NCBI GenBank assembly: GCA_009777165.1
Contig: WRML01000135.1
Location: forward strand, 1-6,490
Length of the DNA stretch: 6,490 bases
Origin: Kiritimatiellota bacterium
GTDB taxonomy: Bacteria; Verrucomicrobiota; Kiritimatiellia; RFP12; UBA1067
Reading direction: 5' to 3'
In this document: piece by piece, positions 5,324 through 6,490 of the stretch
Layout of the letters: every line of letters begins with the position of its first letter
Numbering within the stretch: the first letter of the stretch is position 1
Program-made: the position numbers and the translations under genes
The notes under the pieces: model-generated
The model's database searches: none
What the model was told of the DNA's origin: nothing
What the model saw: only the letters and a program-made list of their open reading frames with translations

Positions 5324-5394
5324 TAAGTCATAAGTAATAAGTGAAATGCGCTTCGAGCCTCAACTTATTACTTATCACCTATTACTTATCACTT
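5311..5394. repeat. Long inverted repeat made of opposed heptamer arrays
   Basis: Arms 5311-5342 and 5363-5394 (32 bases each) are reverse complements with five mismatches, around a 20-base core (5343-5362). Each arm is itself a heptamer array. The left arm has GGTAATA, GGTAATA, AGTCATA, AGTAATA (5312-5339). The right arm, on the minus strand, has AGTAATA, GGTGATA, AGTAATA, AGTGATA. The left arm contains the glmM stop codon and the right arm ends five bases before the next gene's RBS. It is very AT-rich between two GC-rich genes. There is no U tract after it on the plus strand, so it is not an ordinary terminator, but as RNA it would fold into a long stem in the intercistronic leader. Confidence 0.8.
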
Positions 5395-5398
5395 AAAG

Positions 5399-5404
5399 AA
5401 AGGA
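5399..5404 (+). promoter_or_regulatory. Ribosome binding site of the beta-helix gene
   Basis: AAAGGA ends nine bases before the ATG at 5414 and lies just outside the right arm of the inverted repeat, so it would stay unpaired when the stem forms. This supports 5414 as the start. Confidence 0.6.
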
Positions 5405-5413
5405 TTCCCGACC

Positions 5414-6490
5414 ATGATTATCCTCCACCCCCCCTCCACGTTTATCGCGGACGACGTCAACCCCGCGCAAATCGCGCCGGACGTCACCCTCCACCCCGGG
5501 TGCCGCCTGAGCGGTAAAGACCTCTCCATCGGCCCCGGCTCGGTCATCGGCGGGGAGGGGCCCGCGACCGTCATCAACTGTCAGCTCGACGCGGACGTCC
5601 ACCTCGCGGGGGGGTACTTCGAGCGGGCGACGTTCCTTGACGGCTTCAGGGCCGGGAGCGGCGCGCACGTGCGCCCTGGGTGCCTGTTCGAGGAGGGGTC
5701 CTCCCTCGCGCACAGCGTCGGCGTGAAGCAAACCGTGTTCCTGCCGTGGGTCACGGCCGGGAGCCTCATCAACTTCTGCGACGCGCTCATGGCCGGCGGC
5801 ACCAGCCGCAAAGACCACTCGGAGATCGGGTCGTCATACATCCACTTCAACTTCACCCCCCAGCGCGACAAGGCCACCCCCTCCCTGATCGGCGACGTCC
5901 CGCGCGGCGTGCTGCTGAACTGCGACGCGATTTTCCTGGGGGGGCAGGGCGGCATCGTCGGCCCCTGCAAGATCGAGTACGGCACCGTCATCCCCGCCGG
6001 GCAGATCTGGCGCGGCGACGTGACCGCGCCCAAGCGCCTCGTCGCCAAGACGGGCTTCATGCGCAACATCGACACGCCGTACGACACACGCGCCTACTCG
6101 AACGTCCTGCGCGTCGCGCGGAACAACCTGACCTACATCGGCAACATCCTCGCGCTCGACGCGTGGTACCGCGTGATGCGCGCGCCCTTCATGTCCGCCG
6201 ACCCCTTCCAACGCGCCTGCCGCCACGGCGCACTGCAACGGATTTCGGAAATCCTGAAAGAGCGTCTTTCCCGCCTCGACGAATTTGCGCGGAACGTCGC
6301 CAACTCCCCCCACACCCCGGACCGCGCGCTCGCCGCGCAATGGGCATCCGCGAAAGACGCGCCTGCGGCAACCCCCCCCCGCCCCGGCGGCGGCCTCCCC
6401 CCCCCCGCCCCTATCGCCCGGGCCACAGGGCTGACCAAGGTCTACGGCAAGGGCGAGGCGGCCGTCCACGCCCTGGCCGGGGTCGACGTC
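5414..6490 (+). CDS. GlmU-like left-handed beta-helix protein reading into an ABC transporter ATPase (partial, runs off the window)
   Basis: 359 codons without a stop, ATG at 5414. Residues 1-205 show hexapeptide-like turns of a left-handed beta-helix (DVTLHPGCRL, SIGPGSVIGG, GAHVRPGCLF, GGIVGPCKIEYGTVIPAG). The segment HSEIGSSYIHFNF...DKATPSLIGD (135-161) resembles the acetyl-CoA and substrate region of the GlmU acetyltransferase domain (NIGAGTITCNYDG...K..T.IGD). The N-terminal nucleotidyltransferase domain of GlmU is absent. Residues 218-312 are probably helical, 315-333 are a Pro/Gly/Ala linker encoded by two long C runs, and from about 334 'ARATGLTKVYGKGEAAVHAL' is the typical start of a MacB/LolD-type ABC ATPase. 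Its Walker A would lie beyond the window. Acyltransfer to glucosamine-1-phosphate is inferred from the fold and the glmM neighbour. It may be a true fusion, or two genes joined by a C-run length error. Confidence 0.82.
   Translation, partial: MIILHPPSTFIADDVNPAQIAPDVTLHPGCRLSGKDLSIGPGSVIGGEGPATVINCQLDADVHLAGGYFERATFLDGFRAGSGAHVRPGCLFEEGSSLAHSVGVKQTVFLPWVTAGSLINFCDALMAGGTSRKDHSEIGSSYIHFNFTPQRDKATPSLIGDVPRGVLLNCDAIFLGGQGGIVGPCKIEYGTVIPAGQIWRGDVTAPKRLVAKTGFMRNIDTPYDTRAYSNVLRVARNNLTYIGNILALDAWYRVMRAPFMSADPFQRACRHGALQRISEILKERLSRLDEFARNVANSPHTPDRALAAQWASAKDAPAATPPRPGGGLPPPAPIARATGLTKVYGKGEAAVHALAGVDV
6372..6406. repeat. C9 and C10 runs in the linker before the ABC ATPase segment
   Basis: Nine C (6372-6380) and ten C (6397-6406) flank GCCCCGGCGGCGGCCT. 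In the current frame they encode a Pro/Gly-rich linker. Any length change in either run would separate the beta-helix frame from the ABC frame. The only nearby ATG (6340) lies in another frame. Confidence 0.8.

Noticed and set aside
5311..5394. Intrinsic terminator after glmM
   Set aside because: The stem is AT-rich and is not followed by a T tract on the plus strand; the next gene's RBS follows at once.
5834..6469. 211-codon minus-strand open frame
   Set aside because: It is antisense to the beta-helix gene, which shows hexapeptide repeats and an RBS; the minus frame is low-complexity Gly/Arg/Val.

Overview
The window reads as a bacterial chromosome segment with five protein-coding regions. 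They form two divergent blocks around an AT-rich intergenic stretch at about 3749-3973. High GC, low-complexity C/G runs, short palindromic repeats between genes and an HNH domain of the 'WFDIQKDD...' type suggest a PVC-group bacterium (Kiritimatiellota, Lentisphaerota or Verrucomicrobiota). That placement is an impression from protein and repeat style, not a computed result.

Layout. 1-359 holds no convincing gene but several inverted repeats and short repeat arrays, ending in a probable terminator for the minus-strand genes. On the minus strand, reading leftward from 3748, come a sodium-pumping decarboxylase beta subunit (oadB-like, 2555-3748), a hairpin-rich gap with an intrinsic terminator (2471-2506), ribosomal protein L11 methyltransferase prmA (1528-2433), and an unusual gene whose 5' end overlaps prmA (360-1574). 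This last gene encodes an HNH endonuclease domain fused in frame to a complete IspH, the last enzyme of the MEP isoprenoid pathway. On the plus strand, glmM (phosphoglucosamine mutase, 3974-5323) is followed, after a 90-base gap largely filled by a long inverted repeat, by a reading frame entering at 5414 and open to the window edge. It encodes a left-handed beta-helix protein resembling the acetyltransferase half of GlmU, a helical region, a proline-rich linker, and then the first residues of an ABC transporter ATPase.

Functionally the plus-strand pair points to UDP-GlcNAc and cell-envelope precursor supply: GlmM makes glucosamine-1-phosphate, the substrate of GlmU-type acetyltransferases. 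The minus-strand genes are housekeeping (ribosome modification, isoprenoids) plus a membrane Na+ pump subunit without its alpha and gamma partners in view.

The most notable observations are the HNH-IspH fusion, the beta-helix/ABC junction across two long C runs, and a recurring architecture of two short-unit (7-9 bp) repeat arrays in opposite orientation around a core. The last appears at 115-177, 308-368 and 5311-5394, and in two of these places it supplies the stop codon of the adjacent gene.
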